Positions 10,388 through 20,615 of a stretch of DNA of 64,000 nucleotides are shown one piece after another. Source of the DNA: Beroe forskalii. Lineage: Eukaryota; Ctenophora; Nuda; Beroida; Beroidae. The position numbers and the translations under genes were made by a program. Within the stretch, counting starts at the first letter, position 1, and each line of letters opens with the position of its first letter. The stretch is taken from assembly GCA_011033025.1 (NCBI GenBank), contig WFMF01000151.1, forward strand, positions 186,001-250,000. Reading direction: 5' to 3'. The notes below the pieces were generated by a model that made no database searches, was not told the DNA's origin, and saw only the letters and a program-made list of their open reading frames with translations.

Positions 10388-10612
10388 CAAAGAGCAGTTG
10401 GGTGTGGCTTGGGAATCACACGACCAAGCCTGAGCAATTCTTGGCTCCTGGCACCCATAATGAGTAAGTGTGATGGTTTGGGCGATAGAGTGGCATCGCC
10501 AAACGTGTTGATAGGCTAGACATTAGTTTTGTTGTCAGCCTCCTTGATGCCTGGCATGGTTTTTGTTGCCAGACTTTTGTCCGTAACCAGCGGAGGAGGA
10601 CCATGGCGGACT
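10388..10612 (+). other. Gypsy copy 1 3' untranslated region
   Basis: Non-coding stretch between the pol stop and the purine tract. Most of it is also present in copy 2 (30862-31088, reverse), which sets the boundary of the LINE inserted there. No further coding sequence is visible. Confidence 0.7.
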
Positions 10613-10625
10613 ATAAGACGGGAGG
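10613..10625 (+). promoter_or_regulatory. Polypurine tract of gypsy copy 1
   Basis: ATAAGACGGGAGG lies immediately before the 3' LTR start TGTTACC. This is the expected site for plus-strand priming. The same tract lies next to the LTR fragment of copy 2 (26403-26415, reverse). Confidence 0.75.
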
Positions 10626-10688
10626 TGTTACCTGATGACTAACCAAAACTACTGCAGCTAGCATGAAGGCTTCTTGTGGATAACTAAC
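10626..10688 (+). repeat. 3' LTR of gypsy copy 1 (truncated)
   Basis: 63 bp identical to the start of the 5' LTR, ending in GATAACTAAC and then entering unrelated intron sequence. The last 27 bp of the 90-bp LTR, including GTAACA, are missing. The identity of the shared 63 bp suggests a fairly young insertion. Confidence 0.85.
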
Positions 10689-11125
10689 CGGTTCATAAAC
10701 CCATATATCTTCAGATTATCCCTTGTAACCCCATATAACCCCCATAATCCCCCTAACTATAATGGGTGGAATTTTTGCTGACTGTAGGGATACATATAGA
10801 TGTAATGGGCGCTTAGACGCTAGTGTATCGTAATAGAATACACTCTTGGACCAGCAAATGTTCTTAAATTTAGAAACCTAAATTATGAAGTATTTCAATA
10901 TGGGGGAACCAACGGGGGAATGAGGAAACAAATTGGGAAATAAAAGGGGGTACAAAGATTGTCCGACGTTGTCTGACCCCCTCGCTGGGGAAAACAACGT
11001 TTGACAATACAAGGAGAGTATTCCATAACCAAGCACCTTGCCAAAAAGTCCACCAGGACTTCGGGGGCGCGTTTGCTCGATGTACCAAAAAAAAAACAAA
11101 AAAACTATAAACCCCTACCCCTCAT
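10689..11125 (+). other. DNAJC11 intron 3' portion
   Basis: Non-coding. It contains a fragment of a dispersed repeat marked by GTCCGACGTTGTCTGACCCC (10961-10980), related to sequences near 21.7 and 47.3 kb. Upstream of 11126 there is an A-rich run and a C/T-rich stretch (ACCCCTACCCCTC) that could serve as a pyrimidine tract. Confidence 0.5.
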
Positions 11126-11276
11126 GTTATCGCGAGGCAGACACACGTACCGGTTCGACATCATGTTCTCAGACGTAATAGAACCAGTGGCAGTGTTATA
11201 CGGTACCTTCCTACCTTTACTAACTTACAGTGCCCTGCATCTACTGGTTATCAAACCTTACCTCAACAGAATCAGG
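11126..11276 (+). CDS. DNAJC11: DNAJC11 exon with membrane segment
   Basis: The product contains HTYRFDIMFSDVIEP, then the hydrophobic stretch VLYGTFLPLLTYSALHLLV and IKPYLNRIR. It parallels human DNAJC11 (QTYFFPI, then a hydrophobic segment, then IIKPYL). The 3' border is AGG/GTAAGA, phase 0. The 5' border is unclear: alignment to the family and the incoming phase place the junction at 11126 (CTCAT/G), which lacks an AG. The nearest canonical AG with the correct phase is at 11139-11140 and would lose five residues (the SRGR region). The reading frame is open upstream to 11001, so an earlier start also cannot be excluded. Confidence 0.88.
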
Positions 11277-12138
11277 GTAAGAAAATTAAAATCAAAAGAT
11301 GAAGCGTTAAAAGGTTCTATATGATACTGCAACCTTATTTCCCCTGTCACGCGGCATTCACGCGACGTTATGTGAATGTTCTCATGATGGAACTATCTGG
11401 CATCAGCCTTGATAACGCTTAACTCTGTTATTGAAATTTATTGCTTTTTTCCTGGAAGGTCTCTGAGCTTCATTTTATGCAAAAGTGTATTATCATGGAC
11501 ATTATTGTTATTATTGTGTACATGTTATAATTGAAATATGAAGCGTTTTGCCGTTATATGCACGTAATTAATATATCTGTATGTGATCATTGTTACATAT
11601 TATTAGCATGTTTAGCATGCAACAGCACTGCAGTCGATATGAGCAGTTGTGCGATGTATTGCTAAGTTGTAGACTGCTTATAATACTATTATAAGTCATT
11701 ATTAGGAAGTTTCTGGAAAAGTCTAGCAAAGGGTCAGGAGTGATCCTGTAAGAAGATGGTTGCACTTAGCCACCCTTTGTCGTAATTGGTGTCGATTGAG
11801 ACTTTTGTGATTAGATTTGAAGAGAGTAATAAAGCAATGTTAGGGGCGAAATTGTTACTTAAAATCAAACAAATTCAATAGACTTCTCTTATCGTATGTG
11901 AGTATGTGCATATCGTGGACTGTGTGAACAGAATGGCATGATATTAAATCTTTACAATACCTCATCTACCGCATCAAATCAATTCCATCACCATAACACA
12001 TCATCAAATCACCAAATCACAATATCATCTCCGTTTAACGTAAGCTACTGACTTGTGTGTGATTTGAATGACATTGCTTTTGTCACAAATTATATATTTT
12101 TTAAATTCTTGTAAATTCTTGTTCTACCTCATACACAG
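11277..12138 (+). other. DNAJC11 intron (0.86 kb)
   Basis: Canonical GTAAGA donor and TACACAG acceptor. AT-rich, with no element or reading frame of note. Confidence 0.6.
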
Positions 12139-12393
12139 GCTGAAGAAACTGAAGAAAAGGCGGAAGAGATGAAAAGTCAGTTAGAAAAAGCGCGGGAAGA
12201 AGCAAAGCAGGCAATTCAGCTGATGAAAACCTCGTACGACAGGACAGTAGATACTGAGCAATGCAAGGGTGGATTGGTGTTGGTTCAGGCGTGGTATGGG
12301 GTGTTTGGGGTTTCTAACAAGCTTATAGACGTTACCATTCCACTGCAGTGCCTGGTTTCTAACTCACGACTCTTTCTACCTGAGAGTTCTAAG
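12139..12393 (+). CDS. DNAJC11: DNAJC11 exon, coiled coil and C-terminal core
   Basis: A 255-bp exon, phase 0 at both ends, encoding 85 residues. It opens with a Glu/Lys-rich helix (AEETEEKAEEMKSQLEKARE), predicted to be coiled coil, followed by GLVLVQAWYGVF and LIDVTIPLQCLV. The human protein has GLIIVNAWYGKF and VIDVTVPLQCLV in the same order and spacing. The exon ends LPESSK/GTTAGT, matching the human ...TEASK position. It is the most diagnostic exon for naming the gene. Confidence 0.95.
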
Positions 12394-12940
12394 GTTAGTG
12401 TGAGCTGAGGAAATTGTGATATCCGTTTGAAATAAAGTTAGAGAAATACGACGTGTTATTTTGTAGTCCTAGACAACTCGTTAGTAGCCAAGGAAGGGGG
12501 CTCACACTTGCGGATTGCTGCTATGGTCCATTAAACGCCTCTGTTTTAGTCAGTTTATATTATTCAGTTTATGAAGTTGATTTATATTACTATCTTAGTT
12601 GCAATTTTCTGGACATCGTGTAAAGTATTGCACTTGCACATTTTCATGTAATTGCAGCATGATTTGCAATTTTGTGACACTTTTTCGAGAATTGGCAAAA
12701 ATTGGAGTAATATGCGTACGCCGCGACGACAATTTTAATACGCGCGACCGCTCCTTGCGCGCGCTGAGGCCAATTAAGAATAAATTTTGAACTTGATGAA
12801 ATTTCGGTCGTCACTTTGGCGAGGAGTCTGCTGATGATCAAGCCATGAAAATCTCCAATTAGGAGAAACCTTCTGCTAGTAGGGATATGCTTGTCGAGCT
12901 CTTCCAGCTTCTAGCATCTCCAGCTCCCCGAGCACTTGGT
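12394..12940 (+). other. DNAJC11 intron, 5' part
   Basis: Non-coding. Contains CG-rich short motifs (GCGCGCGCTGAGG near 12756) typical of the dispersed repeats of this genome. No gene is supported. Confidence 0.45.
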
Positions 12941-13490
12941 TTAGGAGGAGAGAAGGAAGGGAAGTGCACAGAGTGCAGTACCAGCTGATGAAGGAAGAGG
13001 AGAGGGTGGCAGAAGGGAGAAGGGATCATCTGTCAGAGCGTCTAAGACACCAGGACTCAGAGATGTGAGACCTGCATCAATGGTAGCCACAGCATGCAAA
13101 GCTTTGGTTTTGTGATCCTGGATAGAAGAGAACACATGTGTAGGTAGCTGATGTTCAGAACAGAGTCTGATCTTCTTGTCATCGTACTCCATATTGCTGT
13201 AAACCACGAGACAGTGGCTGCACTGGGAAGGGAAGGGATGCTTCTCAGGGTTCTGTAGGGAGGTAGGAAGGGTGACAGTTGGTTCATGAAATTCAGGTGA
13301 GGTCAAGAGAGGAGGGAGTGGGGGAGTCCACAGATGGAGCAGTGTTCTGGGTGGGTAGCATTAAGCTGAGGTCTTCCTGCCTGCTGGCAATTGTCGTTAG
13401 GATTTTCTGGCTTCGAAATGGGGAGCTCTGTTGCAGGTCGCTGTACATCTTCTTCTGCTGTTCTGATGGTGGAGTGAGTTGAACTAGAAA
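12941..13490 (-). pseudogene. Unrecognised coding-like remnant in DNAJC11 intron
   Basis: On the minus strand two overlapping open frames (13673-13293 and 13306-12941) read as one protein-like sequence broken by a frameshift near 13300: a Ser/Thr/Gln-rich part (PPSEQQKKMYSDLQQ) followed by QCSHCLVVYSN and Pro/Ser/Leu-rich sequence. The 5' end of the frame runs into the large palindrome. It resembles no family I can name and could be the broken cargo of a transposon or an exonised repeat. Confidence 0.3.
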
Positions 13491-13562
13491 AGAACGGATG
13501 ATTTTCCTTAATGGACTTCCTCTTTTATACCACAGCATGACTGGTATCTGGGACCCTCGGAC

Positions 13563-13721
13563 ATCCCGTCCCTCGTTATCATCTGAACTGCGTGACAAGC
13601 ACGCTGAGATATGATCATGGTGAAAGGTTGTCGTAGGTCTCATAGACCTACGACAACCTTTCACCATGATCATATCTCAGCGTGCTTGTCACGCAGTTCA
13701 GATGATAACGAGGGACGGGAT
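13563..13721. repeat. Perfect palindrome: 78-bp arms, 3-bp spacer
   Basis: Left arm 13563-13640 (begins ATCCCGTCCCTCG) and right arm 13644-13721 are exact reverse complements over all 78 positions; the spacer is CAT. Outside the arms the two flanks are unrelated. Such a perfect arm pair implies a very recent origin by fold-back replication or transposon end fusion, or an assembly/read artefact. It lies in the last DNAJC11 intron. Confidence 0.97.
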
Positions 13722-14208
13722 TCGGGATCAAGTTTCCTACCCAATTTTAAACGTAGATATGAATATATCCGAATTCGTTGCACGCACAATTTCCGCTCTA
13801 AGATTGTGTTATATCCGGGTGGTGTTTCGTCCGGTGGTGTTTTGTCCTACCATCAAAGCGCACCCGCACGTACTGCGCTTCTTTGAAATTTAAGGTACGA
13901 AATTCCCGCAGTTTTTTTGCTGTAACACACCCTGATATAGGTATTGTGATAGATTGTGATTTAGGTGGGAGTAAAGTACAATTACTTTTTATTCTGTAAT
14001 CGTGTATTCAATGTATACTAGATACCTACACTTAAGACTTCACTGCAAAGGTTTGTCTGGCGGTTGTTTTTAATATCAGATATTAATGTAATTGGGTGTT
14101 AGGGCCTTTCCTTGGTAATACTCAGTTATAAGGCACATAGTGTCGCAGCAATCCGAATGTCAAATGCCGGGAGGTATTGCATGTCCCCAATAACATATCT
14201 CCTTTCAG
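13722..14208 (+). other. DNAJC11 last intron, 3' part
   Basis: Non-coding. Contains the G/T-rich motif GGTGGTGTTTCGTCC followed by GGTGGTGTTTTGTCC (13818-13847), which recurs as GGTGGTGTTTTGTCCGCGC near 46720 and so marks another dispersed repeat. A clear acceptor (CTCCTTTCAG) precedes the last exon. Confidence 0.5.
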
Positions 14209-14346
14209 AGCGGTCTGGTGGGTTTCTACGACGTTAGTTTCGGAGAGAAGAAGCAGCTGGCGGTGAAGTACAAGTTCAGGAATGTTATGCACGAGGTCAT
14301 GATAGAAGACGCAGAGCCGCTACGCATTCCTAAGCAATGTGGGTAA
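14209..14346 (+). CDS. DNAJC11: DNAJC11 C-terminal exon
   Basis: 138 bp including TAA at 14344-14346. It encodes SGLVGFYDVSFGEKK and then YKFRNVMHEVMIEDAEPLRI, ending PKQCG. Human DNAJC11 ends with [27 protein letters not shown] and PKQSHRIDTDG, so the whole C-terminal motif is kept and the protein ends close to the usual position. A GGGTAA string at the stop could also be read as a donor to one more tiny exon, but none is needed. Confidence 0.95.
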   Translation, partial: SGLVGFYDVSFGEKKQLAVKYKFRNVMHEVMIEDAEPLRIPKQCG

Positions 14347-15870
14347 CATTAGGTGCTTTGAATTTCCATTCACATACTGCCAGCTATTTCGATTTATGTT
14401 CCAATATTATAGTGTCGTGCAATGTGACTCATACCTCGATTACAAAATATGTCAAATTCAATCATTTCATGTTCATCTTCTTCAGCTCACAAGATCAACG
14501 GAACGTGACTTGAATAGGACGCTAGGACTTAAATCTGTGTTTGCACCATCCTAATTACATTCTGCGCTGGCATTGTCTCTCCAACTGGCTCCAACATGTC
14601 TATCTTTGAAGCTACAGCCTACATTATTTAGTTCATTTCCATCGGAATGATTTTAAGGATATTGGACTGTGATTGGTGATACTTTAATTTGAAGTACCAC
14701 AGCCATTTAGTGTCTCACTTTCTTTTCATGTCTGCAACCCTTGAAATTTGTATTGTTGCCAAGAAGATGAACAATTGAACATTCTACTAGATAAAAATGT
14801 GTTTGATAAATTTAATTTCAGTCATGATCTTCGTGCCAACACTTACTTTTATTAAGTTCGAATGATTGAAATTATTCCCACTACTTTACAACTTTTTTGT
14901 GATAATTTTTTCCTGTTCCCAATCGCGTTTTTGTTTTACAAAAAGGCATTGAGAAAAGGTTAGCAGAGATCGTGTTTTATGGGGGTTGTGTGTATACTAC
15001 CTTTACGCGTACTGTTAAATCTGAAATAGGTGGTGTGCTGCGAGCGACCGAATTTGGTCGTATGCGCGTGGTATGTATGTCACTTGAAGCATCCGACTGC
15101 TCCTTTATAATATCACTCGCGCCAATATAGCTTGGTGTAGTGGCATTCTGTACTGTTTGCACTGCAGCTAGCTTGCAGTTATCCGGGTTCAATACTCTGT
15201 TCATCCTAATATTGAAACTTGGAAATTGTTTTTTTTAATCTTCATCATTCTTCAATTTCTTCAAACTTTTCAATAATGAGAGTTACATGAATGACTTCCG
15301 ATTTTCTTGAAATTCTCCATCATGAATTTACGAAATTTGAATCTTTAATCTTGAATCTAGTAATCTTTTTTTATGTTCAAGTTGGCACAGTTGATCATAA
15401 AGTCGCAAATTTCGACGCCCAGGAGGGACATTGCATTTGGTTGAATATCAAAATTCGCCATGAGCAATCCGCGATCAAGTGAGCTCTAACCTCTGACTGT
15501 GGTATTTGAGCATTAGCAACATAACATCAAACAGCAGAAACTTGTCAGAACAGAAAATAATGCGATTTCGAATGGAAACGCTTGATAAATGATAATTCGC
15601 AGGCTTGATGTGGCACGAGACGATTCATAAAGCTCAAAAGGAAACAAACAAGAATGAATGCGTACGCGCGCAAACAGAACATGGCAGGTGTTCATGAATT
15701 TTGCGCGCGCAGTAAAATGCACGTGCGACTTGTGATCACGTACGACCATATATTGCTTCATAGAATTTAAGCGCTCGGCGAGGTTAAAGAAAACGAGCGT
15801 ATCTATTCTTTCCAGTTTATACTTTAACGAATGGAATATTTATAAAATTGATTCATAAATCATAGTATTA
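14347..15870. other. Region downstream of DNAJC11
   Basis: AT-rich sequence that includes the DNAJC11 3' UTR. I could not fix a poly(A) site. A patch of CG-rich repeat (GCGCGC runs and AAATGCACGTGCG near 15660-15730) resembles a dispersed family seen at 45.5 and 55.1 kb. No gene is supported. Confidence 0.5.
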
Positions 15871-17014
15871 GGGATCGTTCACATATTACGTAATCAATTT
15901 TTGGGCATTTTTTACCCCCCTCCCCCCCCTCCGTAATCAAACGTAATCATGGCCAAACCCCCTCTTTTTCGGAAAATATTACGTAATCATGGCTAACCCC
16001 CCCTCCTTCAGTTTTTTTTGACGTCACCAAAAAACTATATTTACTGACAAAAAATTAGAACAGTATCGTGTGTTTCAATTCAATCATCAACATTATCGAC
16101 TTGAAGATGACATTCAAAGCTTCATTTAGTTTTTCCTACGGAAATCTCGCCTACGACAACTCCTCTGACAATGAGATGGACACCTCCTCCTCTTTCTCTT
16201 CCTCCAACGCATCCTCATCTGCTCATCATCCTCCTTTACCTCCAACAGATCATCCTCCTCCTCCTCTACACCTGAGGCCCCCAGTTCCATTAAAGAGCCA
16301 GAAGTCAACGTCTTGGTCCCACCTCAACCTCCTTCAAAACTGATGGAACCAAAATTCAGTATCCGTGTCCTGCTCATCTGCCACCAAAGCCGACAGAACC
16401 CAAGATCCAGATCAGCCCTAGCCCCTAAGTGCCAGATCAGAGTCGGGCAACTTCACAGACAACTGCAGCTTACTACACCTTCATCAAAAAGATTGATTCC
16501 TGGATAATGGAGCTGCGGATGGACGCCAAGACCTGCTCTGGCATCAGCTCTAGAGCTCTAGGGAAAGAAAGGCTTCCGAGCCTCTGATCAAGCACAGAGC
16601 AACAAACCTTACATACAGAGAGGCACTGAAGTGGTTCGGAAGAGTACATCCCTAAAGGAACTGTACATTCTGAACCATATTGAGTAGATCATGTTTTAAT
16701 CATAATTATGAAATTTTGACAATTTTTTCTGCAAATGGTTAATTTTTGGTAATAAAAATTCGGATATCCTTTAAATTTTCATAAAAAATTCTTGAAATTT
16801 TCATGAAAATTCTTGAAATTTTCATAAAATTCTTGAAATTTTCATGAAAATTCGTGAAATTTTCATAAAAATCCTTGAAATTTTCATGAAAATTTAGATA
16901 TTTTGATTACGTAATCATTGGCCAAACCCCCCTCCCCCCCTCGTAATCAAACGTAATCATTTGGAAACCCCCTCCCCCCCCCCTCGGCTGATTACGTAAT
17001 ATGTGAACGATCCC
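15871..17014 (+). mobile_element. PIF/Harbinger-like element 1 (1.14 kb)
   Basis: Terminal inverted repeats begin GGGATCGTTCACATATTACG and end with the reverse complement. The element is flanked by TTA (15868-15870, 17015-17017), the 3-bp TWA duplication of PIF/Harbinger and ISL2EU-type elements. C-rich subterminal blocks separated by TTACGTAATC motifs follow at both ends, and a 20-bp-scale AT repeat (TGAAATTTTCATGAAAATTC) lies at about 16790-16890. The interior 16107-16680 holds a broken coding-like sequence in at least two frames. No DDE transposase is visible. Confidence 0.85.
16107..16686 (+). pseudogene. Broken cargo gene of Harbinger-like element 1
   Basis: Starts at ATG 16107 with MTFKASFSFSYG, then a Ser-rich stretch and Pro/His-rich sequence. 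Coding-like sequence continues in other frames with KPTEPKIQISPSP, SQTTA and YTFIKKIDSWIMEL. The same pieces occur in element 2 (41468-42100, reverse), including KEALKWFGR. Conservation between two elements suggests a former real protein. It matches neither the Harbinger transposase nor its Myb-like partner as I know them. Confidence 0.45.
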
Positions 17015-17017
17015 TTA

Positions 17018-18027
17018 CGATGTTCAAAACGATCAAGCGTTTTATCGTCAACTCATCGAGAAATCTTGTCAGTAAGCGAGACAGACAATGGTGACAGCGG
17101 GTTTTAATGTTTAATTTACATCTTTAGTTTCAGCACTGTTTGGGACTTTCTCCATTCGACGAGTTTCAAGATCCCTTGGTTTCGCTGATCTGACATTGCT
17201 TTTGAGTATGTAATTAGACTTTAATAATATTTTTATTTCTAATGACGGTGTGTTTAATAATACCAGCCCCAGGGAACAGGAAATTAAGCGCCTGCATACG
17301 GGAACAACGGGCACAAGAGATAAGCCGGCAGGCGCATTTCTTTTTTAAATCAATATACCATCAGCTCGACCGATAAAACCATTTTAAATTTTAATATAAT
17401 TTTTCTTTCCTTTTTGAATGTATGGAGAAGCTAAAATCTCAAAAATGCTGTTTCTCAGGCGTAAATAGGGGTTCAAAGCAAAGAGGTTTTTCTTTGTTGA
17501 CATTGCGATGAGGTGACCCTTTTCTTTGTTATCACGCGGTTTCTAGAGTTCTTCTTATTTATATGAGCCAATTATGGTGGCAAGCATTGCTATGATAGTA
17601 ACTATAGTATTTATTCAGATAAATTGAAGGAAGTTAATAATTTCTGGTGTATCATATTATATTGAAATATAAAGTTTTTATCGTGGTTGTTTTGTATCGA
17701 GGAAGTTCCATTTATTATCAATAATTGATGATATCTTGATAATTGATCATGAAGCATTGCCAATATTTACGGAAACTTCACATCACTTGTTTTAATGTCT
17801 TGATCTACAAACCGGTACAAGACCCTACCAAACGGTCCTTTTAAAACTGTTTCACATCTATCTCTAGTGGTTGGAACAATCAATAGAGGACTATTAAGTC
17901 TAAAGAGCTCCAGATTTTAATTTCAAACACTGGGTATCTCCCTGACACTTTTACTACCCTTGTTGCTTTTTTACCGATATTAGAACACAACGGCAATATT
18001 ACGGCTCTAACAAGTGGATTTGGATAA
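17018..18027. other. No gene seen
   Basis: AT-rich non-coding sequence with only a short minus-strand frame (17314-17111) that I cannot support. Confidence 0.4.
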
Positions 18028-18424
18028 CTTATTGGCCTTTATTTAGCCGGCCTTTTTTAACCGGCCCTATGGACAAAAATTGGATCAATTTTGAACCGTT
18101 TTAACCGGCCCCTTGGAAAAAAAAATTCTGGTGGTTGCCACATCAAGGATTTTATGCTCTTAAATGACCACTAAAAGCCCTTTATATTCAATAAATTGCA
18201 TCAAAAGACACAAATCCCGGTCTAATATTATGTTTTAGGTCATTAACGTGCTATGTAATGACACTCAAGTGAATTTAAGCCAAGTCATAAAACTTTCATT
18301 TGACCTAAATTAATTGGCCTTTAATTTTACCGGCCCCACTTTAACCGTCCTTTTTTAACCGGCCCTTTGGACAAAATTTCAAAGTCGTTTTTGTCCTTAA
18401 GGTCCGGTTAAATAAAACCAATAA
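18028..18424. mobile_element. 'CCTTATTGGCC' palindromic MITE, copy M1
   Basis: About 400 bp, bounded by CTTATTGGCCTTTATTTAGC and, inverted, GGTTAAATAAAACCAATAA. Internal blocks ACCGGCCC...TTGGACAAAA recur in both orientations, so the element folds on itself. Conserved interior words include TCATTTGACCTAAAT. Related copies: 20208-20615, 51031-51487, 52494-52875 and 63491-63912. Confidence 0.8.
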
Positions 18425-20207
18425 AAGACAGTCTGATACTGATACATGTCCAGTGGCGCTGTTTGATTAGATGAACACATCAATGGCTAATCCACGCTAC
18501 TACAATTTCGGTAGCTCTGGCCGTCACAACCGGCTTCATAACTGCCTCGAATTGACATTTTTCAACTCTCAATGCTGCTCAGCTCGTGGTGCACCATCGT
18601 CGCCATCATTTCAACGCTAGGAGTAAGAAATTTTGAATCTAAAGATTTATTCAATACGTTCAAAAAAGCAAAATAAGCGTAACGGGTGCAGACTTAAAAT
18701 AATAATTAAGGGGCAAAAGTTATACCAGTACCAAAATACTAAAATAGAGGTCTTTTGTTTGATGAATGAGTACGAATTAAAATGAAACAATCCCTTCTAA
18801 AATACTGATATAATTGAAATTCGATGCAATCGACATTCAAATTCAATAACTCAATAAAATTTCAACAATCGACCAGCTAACGCTTCAGGATGTCAGGACA
18901 CAGCTTTTTTAAACTGAAATTTTGTGAATTACATTTACACAAAATACAATAGGGTCTATGAGGAAAAAAGGTCATCAAAAGTAAGTCACAGTAAGTTCAT
19001 TCATACAATGTGCACATATTGCCGGAGTAATCTGATTGGTTGACAACAACTCTTCGGAAAAAGCTTGATGGTGAATGGTCGATAGTATATGATCTGGGCA
19101 GCAGATCTTATTTTTTGATCATGAGATGATATGATTGAATTAAATCAAAATTTTGCCAAGTCGCCAAGTCGGGCAAGAAATAATTCCAAGATTAATACGT
19201 ATGGAATGATCGTACCAAACACATCAAAGGAATCGCATGAAAAATCGAATGAAAATCTTTGAAAAAATAGACACTCAAATGTGTCCTGTGAACACTGAAA
19301 CAGGAATTAAAAAAGAAAGAGAGAACGTGAAAACGAAACAAAATTCCCTGCGAGAATGACTCATATAAATTTAAGAACACAAACCAATATGGCCGCCATC
19401 CACAGTGAATAAAATTGGAAATGAGAAATACCTTATCCAACGCGATAATTACTTACGCCGATTTCGAGAAATACCTCCTGATATAGTGCGCGGCGTAAAT
19501 TTGAGATTTGGTCTGAAAATAAATTGCGCGCGCTGAGATAATTGGTTTTGCAGCGCAATTGTATAAATTGCAGATTTGGGAACGCGCAAAGGTGATGGAA
19601 CGCGCCGCGAAAAATAGCGTAAGGTATTTTTGTTTGAGGATTACTTTAGGCACTTTTTGAGTGATTCTTTCAGCTATTTTCCAGAGGTTTCGCCTGCGGC
19701 GCATAGCCTCCGGCGGTTGGGGGCCCCCCCCCCAAACCCCCTGAGTCAGTCGGTACCGTACACCCCAAATATGCTGACTAGACCCTCCACGGCACGCCTC
19801 TGGTCACTATTGGCCATTGGATATTATAAAGCAATCGAGTTGCGATTTGACTGTGAACTCGCACGTACAAAGTTTGCTCTTTCATGACGATTTCGGGATT
19901 TCAACGCATAAGGAAATTTAACCTCTAAACTCCGAGTCCGACGATATCAATTCCGATTTCTTGCCATCATTCTTTTTAAATTAAATGTTTCATATTGTCA
20001 AAACAATTGATTTGTTGTTTTCAATGAATCGCTATTTTATTACGACACTGTCGTCAGCCACACTGAAGATCCATTGCCAAAAATTCGGCATTTGCATTAA
20101 ATTGATAAATCATACCTACTGTACGTGTATTTTTGAAAAACTTGATACATATTTTTACATTAAACGCCGTATTTTCCTCTCTTCACGTACTTTTTGCGTA
20201 CCTTATT
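18425..20207. other. No gene seen
   Basis: AT-rich. A CG-rich patch at about 19480-19620 (GCGCGCG words) and a 130-bp GC-rich segment at 19690-19820 (CTCCGGCGGTTGGGGGCCCC) look like pieces of dispersed repeats. Short open frames at 19453-19704 and 19630-19887 fall in these repeats. Confidence 0.4.
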
Positions 20208-20615
20208 CATTATTGGCCTTTATCAAGCCGGCCTTTTTTAAATAACCGGCCTTATGGACAAAATGGACCCTTTCTAAACCATTTTAACCAGCCCCTTGGA
20301 CAAAAAATCTTTCAAGTAGCTGCCAAACCAAGAAATTTTAGCCCAAAAAGTGCCATGAAAACCAATTTATACTCAGCAAATTGCATCAAAAACCTAAATT
20401 CCGGTCTGTTATCATCATTTAGGTCATTATCTGTGTTATATAATGACGGTTAAATTAAACTAAAAGTGCAAAAGCCAAGTTATAAAAGTTTCATTTGACC
20501 AAAATTATCTGGCCTTTTATTTAATCGGCCCCATTTTAACCGGCCCTTTGAACAAAAAAATCAAAGTCGTTTTTGTCCTTAATAAGGGCCGGTTAAACAA
20601 AGGCCAATAAGGTAC
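20208..20615. mobile_element. 'CCTTATTGGCC' palindromic MITE, copy M2
   Basis: Same orientation and layout as M1: TTATTGGCCTTTATCAAGCC at the left, GGTTAAACAAAGGCCAATAA followed by GGTAC at the right, with internal ACCGGCC/TGGACAAAA blocks and TCATTTGACC. The short frames overlapping its left end (19985-20453) are not genes. Confidence 0.8.

Larger units (their letters stand above)
4699..10688 (+). mobile_element. Ty3/gypsy LTR retrotransposon, copy 1 (nearly full length)
   Basis: A 6.0-kb element in the DNAJC11 intron, in the same orientation as the gene. Order: short LTR, primer-binding site, gag, pol with protease, reverse transcriptase, RNase H and integrase, purine tract, second LTR. 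Protease-RT-RH-IN order with DD35E integrase defines Ty3/gypsy. Lesions: an in-frame stop before the main pol frame (6404-6406), a 51-bp deletion in RT (junction near 7652) compared with copy 2, and a shortened 3' LTR. No matching target-site duplication is visible, as expected if the 3' end is deleted. It is unlikely to move by itself. Confidence 0.95.

Noticed and set aside
12139..12408. Single-exon small protein starting at ATG 12169
   Set aside because: The sequence is an internal DNAJC11 exon with phase-0 splice sites at both ends; the ATG is internal and the last codons are intron read-through.
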